A model generated the notes under the pieces. It had not been told where the DNA came from, made no database searches, and saw only the letters and a program-made list of their open reading frames with translations. A stretch of DNA of 64,000 nucleotides. It comes from an uncultured Eubacteriales bacterium. Its GTDB lineage: Bacteria > Bacillota > Clostridia > Oscillospirales > UBA644. The DNA lies in NCBI GenBank assembly GCA_934501435.1, contig CAKSTW010000002.1, positions 124,001-188,000 of the forward strand. Direction: 5' to 3'. Of the stretch, positions 51,577 through 61,083 are shown piece by piece. Every line of letters begins with the position of its first letter. Positions within the stretch are counted from its first letter, which is position 1. Position numbers and translations under genes: made by a program.

Positions 51577-54162
51577 TTATTCTGCATCGGATTCTGTTTC
51601 TTCTTCCGTTTCGGGTTCGTTTACGGCTTCTTTTGCTTCCGCTTCCGCCGCCGCTTTGTCCTCTTCGGAAATTTCAAGTTCCTCGACTTCTTCGTCGGGG
51701 CTTGAAAGCAAGGTCGCGGTATTTACGACAAACGCACCGTCTTCCTTGAATCTCATAATTCTTACGCCGCCCGAAGTTCTTCCGTAAACGGGAACGCTGC
51801 CTATGCGGACGCGGATAATTATTCCGTCGGACGAAATGACGATAAGGTCTTCGTCTTCCGAAACAATGCGGAGCGAACAGAGTTTTCCTGTCTTTTCGGA
51901 AATTTTATGTCCGCGGACGCCCTTTCCGCCGCGTTTCTGGACGTTATAATCGGAAACGGGAGTGCGTTTTCCGTAGCCGCCCTCGGTGACGGTAAGAACC
52001 GTTTTATCCTCGGTCATCGGTATCATTCCGATAACGAAATCGTCGTCGGAAAGTCTTATGACGCGGACTCCGCGGGCGTTTCTTCCCATACTTCTTACGT
52101 CGGTTTCCTTATAGCGGATAACCATGCCGTTATGGGTAGCGACCATCATCGTCTGACTGCCGTCGGTAAGTCTTACGGCGATAAGTTCGTCGCCCTCGTC
52201 AAGATCGACGGCGTTAAGTCCGGATTTTCTTATGTTCTTAAAAGCGGAAAGTTCGGTTCTCTTCGAAATTCCGCGGAGAGTTACCATATTGAGGTAAAGA
52301 CCCTCTTCGAAATCTTTAAGGGGAATTACGGCGGTGACTTTTTCGCCCTCGGCAAGCTGCAAAAGGTTTACAAGGTTCATTCCTCTTGCCGAACGCGAAC
52401 TTTCGGGAATTTCATAGCCCTTTATTCTGTGGACTCTTCCTTTGGAAGTGAAGAAAAGGAACATATCGTGGGTAGACCCGATAATTACCTGTTCGGCAAA
52501 GTCCTCTTCGCGGGTCTTCATCGCGGAAATGCCTTTGCCGCCGCGGTTCTGGACTTTATATGCGTCTTCGGGAATTCTCTTGACGTATCCGAAATGAGTT
52601 ACGGTATAAACGCAGGTCTTTTCCTCGATAAGGTCCTCAATATCTATTTCGTCTTCGACGTCCTGAATCTCGGTAAGTCTGTCGCTGCCGAATTTTTTCT
52701 TTATTTCCGAAAGTTCGTCGCGGAGAACGCCGCGGAGCATGCTTTCGGAAGCAAGCAGTTCGTTGTAATACTTGATTTTTTCCTGTAAAGCGTCATATTC
52801 GGCGCGGAGTTTTTCTTCTTCGAGTCCCTGCAGCGCTTTAAGTCTCATTTCGAGAATTGCGGACGCCTGAATTTCGGAAAGCGAAAAGCGCGCCATGAGG
52901 TTTTCTTTCGCGTCGTCGTAGGAATTTCTGATTATCTTTATGACTTCGTCGATATTTGCCTGCGCGATAAGAAGACCTTCCAGAAGAAGAGACCTTTCCA
53001 TCGCCTTTTTGAGGTCGTAACGGGTCCTTCTTATGATTATTTCTTCCTGAAACGCGATATATTCGTCGAGAATATTGCGGAGAGAAAGAATTTTAGGCTG
53101 AGACTGATTATTTACAAGGGCAAGCATATTGACCGCAAAAGTCGTCTGCATTGCCGTCTGTGTGAAAAGTTTATTGAGGACAACCTGTGCGTTCGCGTCT
53201 TTCTTTATCTCGATGACGATACGCATACCGTTTCTGTCCGATTCGTCGCGCAGGTCGGAAATTCCCTCAAGGCGTTTTTCTCTGACCTGCGTCGCGATAT
53301 TCGCGATAAGCTGGCGCTTGTTTACCTGATAGGGAAGTTCGGTGACGATTATTCTCGTTCTGTCTTTACCGAAATCTTCGAATTCGGTGCGCGCCCTCAC
53401 GGTTATGTGTCCTCTGCCCGTCGCATAAGCGGCTCTTATCCCTCTTCTTCCCATTATTATGCCTTTTGTCGGGAAGTCGGGTCCGTGGACGTGCTCGAGC
53501 AGTTCGTCAAGGGTCGCTTCGGGGTTATCGAGGACGGTTATCGTCGCGTCGATGACTTCCGAAAGGTTGTGCGGCGGGATATTCGTCGCCATACCTACGG
53601 CAATACCCGAAGAACCGTTTACCAGAAGGTTCGGGAAACGGCTCGGAAGAACTCTCGGTTCTTTGCGCGTTTCGTCGAAGTTCGGGTCCCAGTCAACAGT
53701 ATCTTTTTCGATATCGCGGAGCATTTCGTTCGCAATTTTCGACATTCTCGCTTCCGTGTAACGGTAAGCCGCGGCAGGGTCGCCGTCGACCGAACCGAAG
53801 TTTCCGTGACCTTCGAGCAAAGGATATCTCATCGAAAAGTCCTGCGCAAGTCTTACGAGAGCGTCGTAAACCGATGCGTCTCCGTGCGGGTGATATCTGC
53901 CGAGAACGTCGCCGACCGCCGTCGCGCATTTTCTGAAAGGCTTGTCGGAAGTGAGTCCGTCCTCGTACATCGCGTATAAAATTCTTCTGTGAACGGGTTT
54001 TAAGCCGTCGCGGACGTCGGGCAATGCTCTTCCGACGATGACCGACATTGCGTATTCGATATAACTTGTCTTCATTTCGTGGACAAGTTCCGAAGTCGTA
54101 ATATGCTGATCGGGGAACATTATGTCTTCGGGTTTGTAATCGACGTTTTGTTTTTTAGCCAT
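51577..54162 (-). CDS. gyrA: DNA gyrase subunit A
   Basis: 861-aa strand-breaking subunit of gyrase. The quinolone-determining region reads GRYHPHGDASVYDALVRLAQ, and the active Tyr is in AAYRYTEARMSKIANEML (about 125). The C-terminal beta-pinwheel contains the GyrA box QKRGGKGVRG, which marks true gyrase rather than topoisomerase IV. The acidic tail ends EPETEEETESDAE. GGAGG precedes the ATG. It follows gyrB by 12 bases. Confidence 0.98.
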   Translation of the reverse strand: MAKKQNVDYKPEDIMFPDQHITTSELVHEMKTSYIEYAMSVIVGRALPDVRDGLKPVHRRILYAMYEDGLTSDKPFRKCATAVGDVLGRYHPHGDASVYDALVRLAQDFSMRYPLLEGHGNFGSVDGDPAAAYRYTEARMSKIANEMLRDIEKDTVDWDPNFDETRKEPRVLPSRFPNLLVNGSSGIAVGMATNIPPHNLSEVIDATITVLDNPEATLDELLEHVHGPDFPTKGIIMGRRGIRAAYATGRGHITVRARTEFEDFGKDRTRIIVTELPYQVNKRQLIANIATQVREKRLEGISDLRDESDRNGMRIVIEIKKDANAQVVLNKLFTQTAMQTTFAVNMLALVNNQSQPKILSLRNILDEYIAFQEEIIIRRTRYDLKKAMERSLLLEGLLIAQANIDEVIKIIRNSYDDAKENLMARFSLSEIQASAILEMRLKALQGLEEEKLRAEYDALQEKIKYYNELLASESMLRGVLRDELSEIKKKFGSDRLTEIQDVEDEIDIEDLIEEKTCVYTVTHFGYVKRIPEDAYKVQNRGGKGISAMKTREEDFAEQVIIGSTHDMFLFFTSKGRVHRIKGYEIPESSRSARGMNLVNLLQLAEGEKVTAVIPLKDFEEGLYLNMVTLRGISKRTELSAFKNIRKSGLNAVDLDEGDELIAVRLTDGSQTMMVATHNGMVIRYKETDVRSMGRNARGVRVIRLSDDDFVIGMIPMTEDKTVLTVTEGGYGKRTPVSDYNVQKRGGKGVRGHKISEKTGKLCSLRIVSEDEDLIVISSDGIIIRVRIGSVPVYGRTSGGVRIMRFKEDGAFVVNTATLLSSPDEEVEELEISEEDKAAAEAEAKEAVNEPETEEETESDAE

Positions 54163-54174
54163 AATGTTACCTCC

Positions 54175-56112
54175 TTAATAGTCAAGATTTACCGCATACT
54201 GCGCGTTTTCTTCTATATACTGTCTTCTCGGCTCGACCTCTTCGCCCATGAGCAGGGTGAAAATTCTGTCGGCAGCCATTGCGTCTTCGAGTTCTATTCT
54301 TCTCAACGTTCTCGTTTCGGGGTTCATTGTCGTTTCCCAGAGTTCGTGCGGGTTCATTTCACCGAGACCCTTGAAACGCGAAATGTCTATTTTGACATTC
54401 GGGTTGTCTCCGCGGAGTTCGGCTGAAACTCTGTCTCTTTCTTCGTCGCTGTATGCAACTCTTTCGGTTTTACCTTTTTTGAGTTTATAGAGCGGCGGAA
54501 CTGCGGAATAGACGTATCCCTGTTCGATAAGCGGGCGCATAAATCTGAAGAAAAAGGTCAGAAGCAGCGTTCTTATATGCGCGCCGTCAACGTCGGCGTC
54601 CGCCATTATTACTATTTTATGATAACGCAGTTTTTCGATGTTGAAATCGTCGCCGAGACCCGCGCCGAGCGCAGTTATAACGGGGGAAAGTTTATCGTTT
54701 CCGTAAACCTTGTCGGCTCTCGCCTTTTCGACGTTGAGCATTTTTCCCCAAAGCGGAAGAATAGCCTGAAAACGGGAATCGCGTCCTTGGGTCGCAGACC
54801 CTCCCGCGCTGTCTCCCTCGACGATGTAAAGTTCGGTAAGGGAAGCGTCTCTTTCGTTGCAGTCGCGGAGTTTATCGGGCATCTGTCCCGAATCGAGCGC
54901 GGATTTTCTTCTTGTGTCTTCCCTTGCTTTTCTCGCGGCTTCTCTCGCGCGCTGAGCCATTGTCGCCTTGTTTATGATAACTCTCGCGACAGACGGGTTT
55001 TCTTCAAGGAAAGTGGTCAGTTTTTCGGTGATAAGGGAACTTACGACGCCTCTCATTACCGAGTTTCCGAGTTTTGTCTTGGTCTGCCCCTCGAATTCGG
55101 CTTCGGTGAGTTTGACGGAGATAACGGCGGTTAAACCTTCTCTTACGTCGTCGCCCGAAAGGTTGGCGTCCTTTTCCTTGAGAATTTTATATTTTCTCGC
55201 GTAATCGTTTATAACGCTTGTAAGCGCCGCCTTGAAACCCGCTTCGTGGGTTCCGCCCTCGGTCGTTCTTATGTCGTTTGCAAAGGAAAAAATCGTTTCG
55301 GCATAAGAATCGGTATATTGCATTGCAATTTCAGCCGAGTTCGTCTCGTTATCCTGCGAAACGTGGATAACTTCGTGCAGCGGATTGCATTTTCTGTAAG
55401 AATTTATATATTCGACGTAGGTTTTGATACCGCCCTCGTAGCAAAGGTCTTCGACGACGGGCTCTTCTCCTCTTTCGTCGGTAAGTATTATTCTTATTCC
55501 GGCGTTAAGGAAAGCCTGTTCGCGCATACGGTTAAGTATCACGTCATATTCGAATTCGAGCGTTTCGAATATTTCGGCGTCGGGCAAAAAGGTGACTTTC
55601 GTTCCCGTTTTATCGGTAGTTCCTATTTCCTTAACGGGATTTTCAGCCTTACCTCTGTCATATCTCTGTTTATACATCTTTCCCGTGCGGCTATCGTAAA
55701 CTTCGACTTCGAGCCATTCGGAAAGAGCGTTGACGACCGACGCGCCGACTCCGTGAAGTCCTCCCGAGACCTTATATCCGCCGCCGCCGAATTTACCTCC
55801 GGCGTGAAGTATCGTAAAGACGACTTCGAGAGTCGAAATTCCCATTTTCGGGTGTTTTCCGACGGGGATACCTCGTCCGTCGTCTTCAACGGTAACGATG
55901 TTTCCTTTGCCGATAGTAACTCTTATATTTTTGCAGTATCCGGCAAGGGCTTCGTCGACCGCGTTATCCACTATCTCGTAGATAAGGTGATTAAGTCCCT
56001 TTACGGAAGTTGAGCCGATATACATACCCGGTCTTTTTCTTACCGCTTCAAGACCTTCGAGTACCTGTATCTGACTTTCATCGTAATTACCGGTGATCTT
56101 ATTATCACTCAC
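54175..56112 (-). CDS. gyrB: DNA gyrase subunit B
   Basis: 645-aa ATPase subunit. It shows the GHKL domain (EIVDNAVDEALAGYC; VEDDGRGIPVGKHPKMG; GGLHGVGASVVNALS), the transducer, the TOPRIM centre EGDSAGGSATQGRD with MADADVDGAHIRTLL, and the C-terminal RRQYIEENAQYAVNLD typical of the end of GyrB. It is followed 12 bases later by gyrA and preceded by remB, 36 bases away. Confidence 0.98.
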   Translation of the reverse strand: MSDNKITGNYDESQIQVLEGLEAVRKRPGMYIGSTSVKGLNHLIYEIVDNAVDEALAGYCKNIRVTIGKGNIVTVEDDGRGIPVGKHPKMGISTLEVVFTILHAGGKFGGGGYKVSGGLHGVGASVVNALSEWLEVEVYDSRTGKMYKQRYDRGKAENPVKEIGTTDKTGTKVTFLPDAEIFETLEFEYDVILNRMREQAFLNAGIRIILTDERGEEPVVEDLCYEGGIKTYVEYINSYRKCNPLHEVIHVSQDNETNSAEIAMQYTDSYAETIFSFANDIRTTEGGTHEAGFKAALTSVINDYARKYKILKEKDANLSGDDVREGLTAVISVKLTEAEFEGQTKTKLGNSVMRGVVSSLITEKLTTFLEENPSVARVIINKATMAQRAREAARKAREDTRRKSALDSGQMPDKLRDCNERDASLTELYIVEGDSAGGSATQGRDSRFQAILPLWGKMLNVEKARADKVYGNDKLSPVITALGAGLGDDFNIEKLRYHKIVIMADADVDGAHIRTLLLTFFFRFMRPLIEQGYVYSAVPPLYKLKKGKTERVAYSDEERDRVSAELRGDNPNVKIDISRFKGLGEMNPHELWETTMNPETRTLRRIELEDAMAADRIFTLLMGEEVEPRRQYIEENAQYAVNLDY

Positions 56113-56148
56113 TTTGTTTTTCCTCCTGATAATTTTGGAAAAATATTT

Positions 56149-56415
56149 TTATATGAATATGTTTTCTTTTGATTCGTTTCTTTTTATCAGAGTAGCCGTC
56201 GAAAGAGAAGTAAGGTAAACATACTCTTTTTCGCCGTCCCGACAGACGATATAAGACCTCGGCAGGTCGGGAGTTACGGTTATAACCCTGTTTTTCTTCT
56301 GCGCTTTCATCAGAAACTGTTTCGTTATAGTCGAACCGGTCGTGGTTTCTATATCGAATATTCCGACGATGTCGCTCTTTTTTATCATATAGTTAAGACC
56401 GATATGAAGATACAT
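56149..56415 (-). CDS. remB: extracellular matrix regulator RemB (DUF370)
   Basis: 88 aa: MYLHIGLNYMIKKSDIVGIF followed by DIETTTGSTITKQFL and RSYIVCRDGEKEYVYLTSLS match the family. RemB and RemA are DUF370 DNA-binding proteins that influence matrix and biofilm gene expression in Bacillus subtilis; the gene between recF and gyrB is a standard Bacillota arrangement. The start overlaps the recF stop by one base (TAATG). Confidence 0.92.
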   Translation of the reverse strand: MYLHIGLNYMIKKSDIVGIFDIETTTGSTITKQFLMKAQKKNRVITVTPDLPRSYIVCRDGEKEYVYLTSLSTATLIKRNESKENIFI

Positions 56416-57500
56416 TACACACTGACCTTTCCCCGTAAAACGCTGAAATATTTCGCGTTTTCGAAAAACTCCGTCTTTTCGCAGGTCGTTACTATTACCT
56501 GCCTGTTCTTTATGTTTTCGGTTATATAAGCCTTACGCAAAGAATCGAGTTCCGAAAAAACGTCGTCGAAAAGCATAACGGGATATTCGTCGTTATATTC
56601 GTAACAGATATCCGCTTCGGCGAGTTTAAGAGCCATGACAAGAGAGCGCTGCTGTCCCTGCGAACCGTATATCTTTGCTGTGTTTCCGTTTATAAAAAGC
56701 GTAAAATCGTCCCTGTGACAGCCCTCTGTCGTGCAGAAAAGCCTTTCGTCCTCCGAAAAGCTTTCTTTCAGTTTTTTATAAAGCGCTTTTTCCTCTTCTT
56801 CGGCGGAAGTCGTTTCTTTTCCCGAATAAGACTGATATTCCGCAGTCATTTTTTCTTTGCCTGAAGATATTTCATCGACGGTCTTTTCGGCGAAAACAAG
56901 AAGTTTTTCAAGATACGTTTTTCTCGTGTTCGTTATTATTCCGCCGAGTTTCGCAAGTTTTATATCCCAGCTGTCGAGAGTTTCAAGCATATCTTTTCTC
57001 TGCGATTTCAAAAGAAAATTACGCTGGGCAAGAACTTTCGAATATTCGCTTAAAACTCTGAAAAAACCGGGTTTTATCTGACATATCGCGGCGTCGAGAG
57101 ATTTTCTTCTTATCTCCGGTCCGTTTTTTATGAGAGACAGATGTTCAGGATAGAAAAGAACGGTGTTTATCTGCCCGACCATTTCGGCGGCGCTTACTTT
57201 TACCCCGTCTTTTATTATTTCCTTTCGTTTGCCGTCGGCAATTTTTATTTCGCCTCTGACTTCTCTGTCGCTCTTTTCAAAAACGCATTTTATATCTGTG
57301 AAAAGTTCGCCCTGTTTTATAAAATCGTAATCTTTTGCGCCCCTGAAACTTTTCATTGAAGAAAAGAGCCATATACTTTCGATAATATTGGTTTTCCCTT
57401 GGGCGTTGTCTCCGTGAAGAATATTTACTCCGTCGGAAAATTCGATTTTTTCGCTTTTTATGTTTCTGAAATTTTCAAGCGTAAGTTCTTTTAAGTACAT
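56415..57500 (-). CDS. recF: DNA repair/recombination protein RecF
   Basis: 361-aa SMC-like ATPase that helps load RecA at single-strand gaps with RecO and RecR. Visible: LTLENFRNIKSEKIEF, Walker A HGDNAQGKTNIIESIW, the signature SQGQQRSLVMALKLAEADI and Walker B VMLFDDVFSELDSLRK. It begins two bases after dnaN with no S4-domain yaaA gene in between. Confidence 0.97.
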   Translation of the reverse strand: MYLKELTLENFRNIKSEKIEFSDGVNILHGDNAQGKTNIIESIWLFSSMKSFRGAKDYDFIKQGELFTDIKCVFEKSDREVRGEIKIADGKRKEIIKDGVKVSAAEMVGQINTVLFYPEHLSLIKNGPEIRRKSLDAAICQIKPGFFRVLSEYSKVLAQRNFLLKSQRKDMLETLDSWDIKLAKLGGIITNTRKTYLEKLLVFAEKTVDEISSGKEKMTAEYQSYSGKETTSAEEEEKALYKKLKESFSEDERLFCTTEGCHRDDFTLFINGNTAKIYGSQGQQRSLVMALKLAEADICYEYNDEYPVMLFDDVFSELDSLRKAYITENIKNRQVIVTTCEKTEFFENAKYFSVLRGKVSV

Positions 57501-57501
57501 A

Positions 57502-58608
57502 TCACAGTCTCATCGGCGAAACGAGATAGAAAAATCTTTCGTCGTCGACGGGGGTTATACACATCGAAGCCAGAGGGTTATTGAGTTTTATCAGAATTTC
57601 CTCGTCTTCGATAACCGAGAGAATACTCAGGATATATTTGTTGTTGAAACCTATCTCAAGGCTGTCGCCCTGTTTTTCCATTCCTATTTCGTCGCTGAAA
57701 GAATGTCCCTCCGTCTTTCTGTAAGAAATTATCATCGAATCGAATTCGATGCTGAATTTAACGGGAAATCTTACTTTTTCGTCAACAAGAAGACTTGCTC
57801 TTTCGACCGCTTTTTTGAGATCCTGCGTCTTTACTTTGCAGACCGTCTTGAAAGACGAAGGAATTATGCTCTGGTAGTTTATGAATTCGCCTTTCAGAAG
57901 TTTTGTAACGACCCTTATTCCGCTGAAATCGAAAGAAGCGTAATTGTGGGAAATTCCTATCGAGACTTCATCGTCGTCTTCGCCGTTCATCTTTATTATT
58001 TCGGTAAGAGTTTTTCCCGGAACGACAAATTTGAACGCCTCGTCGTAATTGCTCGCAAAATCTTCTTTTCTTATCGAAAGACGGTAGTTGTCGCTGCTTA
58101 TAAGACGGATCCTTTCTTTTTCGACTTCGAAAAGTATACCTTTCAGGACGGGTTTCGCGTCAAAAATAGAAACGGAGAAAAGAGTCTGTCTTATCATGCT
58201 GAAAAGAGGTCCTCTTTTTATTTTTATGCTCTTTTCCTTATCGAAAATGGGAATTGTCGGATACATCTTCGGGTTCATGCACGGAATAGTGTATTTGACG
58301 ACTCCGCAGGAAATGTGCATATTGAATTTATCGTCGACTTCTATTTTAACGACGTCGTTCGTTAAGTTTCTCAGAATTTCGGAAAACAGTTTACAGTTTA
58401 CTATAATGCTGCCTTCTTTTTCGACGTCTACGTCGATATACGTTTCTATGCCGACGTCAATATCCGAACCCGTAAGTTTGAGTTTTCCGCCGTTATACGC
58501 TTCGAAAAGAATACCCTCGAGCGCAGGTACGGGAGATTTTGCCAAAATCACCTTGCTTACTATATTTACGCCTTCGGATATTACGTTTTTATCACAGGAC
58601 AGTATCAT
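57502..58608 (-). CDS. dnaN: DNA polymerase III beta sliding clamp
   Basis: 368-aa processivity clamp with three similar domains that dimerise around DNA. Begins MILSCDKNVISEGVNIVSKV and ends with the partner-binding C-terminus CITPVDDERFFYLVSPMRL, as in the family. AAAGGTGAATTGTC precedes the ATG. It heads the dnaN-recF-remB-gyrB-gyrA-glyQS-prfB-rsmA run. The promoter lies in the oriC spacer, where TATAAT-like stretches (58630-58655) are abundant but no -35 is clear. Confidence 0.97.
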   Translation of the reverse strand: MILSCDKNVISEGVNIVSKVILAKSPVPALEGILFEAYNGGKLKLTGSDIDVGIETYIDVDVEKEGSIIVNCKLFSEILRNLTNDVVKIEVDDKFNMHISCGVVKYTIPCMNPKMYPTIPIFDKEKSIKIKRGPLFSMIRQTLFSVSIFDAKPVLKGILFEVEKERIRLISSDNYRLSIRKEDFASNYDEAFKFVVPGKTLTEIIKMNGEDDDEVSIGISHNYASFDFSGIRVVTKLLKGEFINYQSIIPSSFKTVCKVKTQDLKKAVERASLLVDEKVRFPVKFSIEFDSMIISYRKTEGHSFSDEIGMEKQGDSLEIGFNNKYILSILSVIEDEEILIKLNNPLASMCITPVDDERFFYLVSPMRL

Positions 58609-58877
58609 GACAATTCACCTTTCCGTGTATTTATAATATATATTATTTTTTTATAGAAGTAACAGGGGGTGTAAAAACTTTTGAAAACCCCCTTTAAGCC
58701 CGCAGGTAAGGAAAAAAAACGGTTTATTGAAAAATGGAAAACCTGTTGAAAATTTTTTGAAAACCGAAAAAAAGTTTTCGACATTTTTTCAACCGCCGCT
58801 TTTTGAAAACTTTGTTGAAAAAAAATCAAATTACGCATTGAAAACTGTTGAAACGGTTTTGATAACTTTTTGAAAAG
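58609..58877. other. probable replication origin (oriC), dnaA-dnaN spacer
   Basis: 269 bases between dnaA and dnaN. TGTTGAAAA occurs at 58744-58752 and 58813-58821, and TGTTGAAAC at 58846-58854. TTTTGAAAA-type sequences recur at about 58680, 58757, 58801 and 58870. An AT-rich stretch (58627-58655) could be the unwinding element. No canonical TTATCCACA was found. The position is the usual Bacillota oriC, so variant DnaA boxes are likely. Confidence 0.65.
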
Positions 58878-60200
58878 TCACTGTTCCCTTATGTTTCTTA
58901 TTATTTCTTCGATATGGACTCTGAAAGTAGAATCGGTATCCATTTTTTCGGCGACGGTGTTATATGCGTGGTGAACCGACGAATGGTCGAGATTCGAAAA
59001 GTAAGTTCCTATATCCTTGAGAGAAATGGAAGTCATTTCCCTTATTATGTAAATTGAGACATGGCGGGCGTTTTTAATGTTCATCTGACGCTTTTTGCTT
59101 TTTATGTCTTCGGGTTTGACGTTGTAAATGCGGGCGACTTCCGTCACCGTCTTGTCTACGAGAACGGGAAGAGGTTCGTTTTCTTCCGAAATATCCCTTA
59201 TAATGCTTTTTACCGAAGAAACGGTCGGCGCCGTCCCTTTTATAAACTGATCCGCTTTTGTCTTATTGATAACGCCTTCCAATTTTCTTATATTGGTTTT
59301 TATGGTTTCCGCAATGAAATAGGCAACTTCGTCGGAAATGTTGACGTTATAGTATTTCGCCTTGTTTTTGACTATTGCGACCCTCAGTTCGAGTTCGGGA
59401 GACTCAATGGACATCAGCGCGCCCGACTCAAATCTTCCGCAAAGTCTTTCTTCGAGAGGGTGAATGTCTTTCGGAGGTCTGTCCGACGCCAAGATTATCT
59501 GCTTGTTTCCCTCTTTAAGATAGTTGTATGTATGGAAAAACTCCTCCTGCGTCGATTCTTTTCCGGCAAAAAACTGAACGTCGTCGATAAGAAGAACGTC
59601 GGCGTTCCTGTATTTGTTTTTGAATTCGTGAGTCGTTTTTGTACGCAGACTTTCGATGAATTCGGTCGTGTAACTTTCGCTGCTTAAATAATAGCAGGTA
59701 TAATCGGGGTGATCTTTTTCTATCTGATTTTTTATTGCTTTCAGAAGGTGTGTTTTACCGAGCCCGGTGCTTCCGTGAAGAAAAAGAGGGTTGTATGCGG
59801 TTCCGGGGTTTTCGGCGACCGCGCGGCAGACCGTATAGGCGTATTTGTTGCTTTCGCCGACCATAAAATTTTCGAAAGTATAAAAATCCGAATCGGAATT
59901 TTTTTTGAAAACGGGTTCTTTCTTTATTTCCGTTTCGGTCTTGTTTTCGTCCTCGCAGACTATGACGAAATCCGCGTCAAAGCCGTATACGTCGGAAAGA
60001 GCCTCTTTTATTTCGTTTTTGAATTTTAATTCGAGAAAGTTTTTCTGAACGGAATTCTGGGCCTGCAGGACAAGTTTCATATTTTCGTCTATACGCAGAG
60101 GTTTTAAGTCTCTGAAAAATATTTCGTAGGAAGTCGAAGAAACTTTCGTCTTTATTTCAGCCGCCGCCGCTTTCCATATAATATCAATCTGGCCCGACAT
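58878..60200 (-). CDS. dnaA: chromosomal replication initiator DnaA
   Basis: 440-aa AAA+ initiator. The N-terminal DnaB/partner-interacting domain is followed by an acidic linker, the ATPase domain (Walker A HGSTGLGKTHLLKA; Walker B VLLIDDVQFFAGKE; sensor II region) and the C-terminal helix-turn-helix. In domain IV the usual GxRDHTTV reads NLDHSSVHHAYN, with Ser for both Thr residues and Leu for the Arg before Asp. The E. coli counterparts contact bases of the DnaA box, so recognition may differ. GAAAGGAAAG precedes the ATG. Confidence 0.98.
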   Translation of the reverse strand: MSGQIDIIWKAAAAEIKTKVSSTSYEIFFRDLKPLRIDENMKLVLQAQNSVQKNFLELKFKNEIKEALSDVYGFDADFVIVCEDENKTETEIKKEPVFKKNSDSDFYTFENFMVGESNKYAYTVCRAVAENPGTAYNPLFLHGSTGLGKTHLLKAIKNQIEKDHPDYTCYYLSSESYTTEFIESLRTKTTHEFKNKYRNADVLLIDDVQFFAGKESTQEEFFHTYNYLKEGNKQIILASDRPPKDIHPLEERLCGRFESGALMSIESPELELRVAIVKNKAKYYNVNISDEVAYFIAETIKTNIRKLEGVINKTKADQFIKGTAPTVSSVKSIIRDISEENEPLPVLVDKTVTEVARIYNVKPEDIKSKKRQMNIKNARHVSIYIIREMTSISLKDIGTYFSNLDHSSVHHAYNTVAEKMDTDSTFRVHIEEIIRNIREQ

Positions 60201-60240
60201 TTTACTTTCCTTTCACTTATATATAATATATATCTGATAT

Positions 60241-60269
60241 ATTATAGCATAAAAACGAAATTTAGGCAA
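60241..60269 (-). promoter_or_regulatory. promoter of dnaA
   Basis: Minus-strand TTGCCT (60269-60264), 17-base spacer, TGC-TATAAT (60246-60241). Confidence 0.75.
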
Positions 60270-60309
60270 GTGCGGCTCTCAAAGTTTAAAAAAAATTTGA
60301 TTTTTTCAC

Positions 60310-60338
60310 TTGACACGGGCTTTTTAAGAATGTATAAT
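60310..60338 (+). promoter_or_regulatory. promoter of rpmH-rnpA cluster
   Basis: TTGACA (60310-60315), 17-base spacer, TATAAT (60333-60338): perfect hexamers, as expected for a ribosomal protein gene. Confidence 0.9.
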
Positions 60339-60374
60339 GTAAAAAGGACTGTTCTCTGTAAAGGAGGGAAAAAA

Positions 60375-60509
60375 ATGCTCAGAACTTATCAGCCTAAGAA
60401 AAGACAGCGCAGCAAGGAACACGGCTTCAGAAAGAGAATGAAGACCGCTAACGGAAGAAAGGTTCTTGCGAGAAGACGCGCTAAAGGAAGAAAACAGCTC
60501 TCTCTGTAA
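60375..60509 (+). CDS. rpmH: 50S ribosomal protein L34
   Basis: 44 aa, MLRTYQPKKRQRSKEHGFRK onward, the highly basic L34 with the NGRKVLARRRAKGRKQLS ending. AAAGGAGGG precedes the ATG at 60375; the longer frame from 60270 runs through the promoter and is rejected. It heads the rpmH-rnpA-yidD-yidC-jag cluster. Confidence 0.98.
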   Translation: MLRTYQPKKRQRSKEHGFRKRMKTANGRKVLARRRAKGRKQLSL

Positions 60510-60515
60510 TTCAAT

Positions 60516-60860
60516 ATGGGAAAGACTGTTTCACTTTGCGACAATAAAAGGTTTTTGCAGCTTTACAGAAAAGGAAATTGCCGGGTGACCGGCTCTTTTG
60601 TGCTGTATTATAAACCGAATAAGTCGGAAGAAAACAGGCTCGGGATTACCGTCGGAAAAAAATCGGTGGGAAACGCGGTAAAAAGAAACCGGGCGAAAAG
60701 AATAATCAGGGAAGCGTACAGACTGTGCGAGCCCGATCTGAAAAAAGGTTACGATATCGTCATAGCCGCGAAATCAAAAACGCCTTTTCTCGGAACGGAG
60801 GATATCGTCAGGGATATGAAGTATGCTTTCGGCAGGGAAAACCTTATAAAAGAGGATTGA
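60516..60860 (+). CDS. rnpA: ribonuclease P protein component
   Basis: 114-aa basic protein cofactor of the RNase P ribozyme that trims tRNA 5' leaders. The family core is clear: NRLGITVGKKSVGNAVKRNR with AKRIIREAYR, then YDIVIAAKSKT. It starts six bases after rpmH. Confidence 0.97.
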   Translation: MGKTVSLCDNKRFLQLYRKGNCRVTGSFVLYYKPNKSEENRLGITVGKKSVGNAVKRNRAKRIIREAYRLCEPDLKKGYDIVIAAKSKTPFLGTEDIVRDMKYAFGRENLIKED

Positions 60861-60863
60861 AAA

Positions 60864-61073
60864 ATGAAAAAAGTCGCGATATGGCTTATTCGTTTTTACA
60901 AAAAACACATTTCTCCATACAGAAGACCCTGCTGCAAATATGTTCCCACCTGTTCCGAATATGCCCTTGAGGCATACGAAAAATACGGATTTTTCAAAGG
61001 TACGCGTCTTGCCGTTTGGCGGATTTTAAGATGCAATCCTTTCAGTAAGGGCGGATACGATCCGTTAAAGTAA
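60864..61073 (+). CDS. yidD: membrane protein insertion efficiency factor YidD
   Basis: 69 aa with an N-terminal amphipathic helix (KKVAIWLIRFYKKHISPYRR) and the conserved Cys-rich PTCSEYALEAYEKYGFFKG and WRILRCNPFSKGGYDP. It assists YidC-dependent insertion. It is three bases behind rnpA and 10 before yidC, the standard order. Confidence 0.97.
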   Translation: MKKVAIWLIRFYKKHISPYRRPCCKYVPTCSEYALEAYEKYGFFKGTRLAVWRILRCNPFSKGGYDPLK

Positions 61074-61083
61074 AGGAAAAAAA

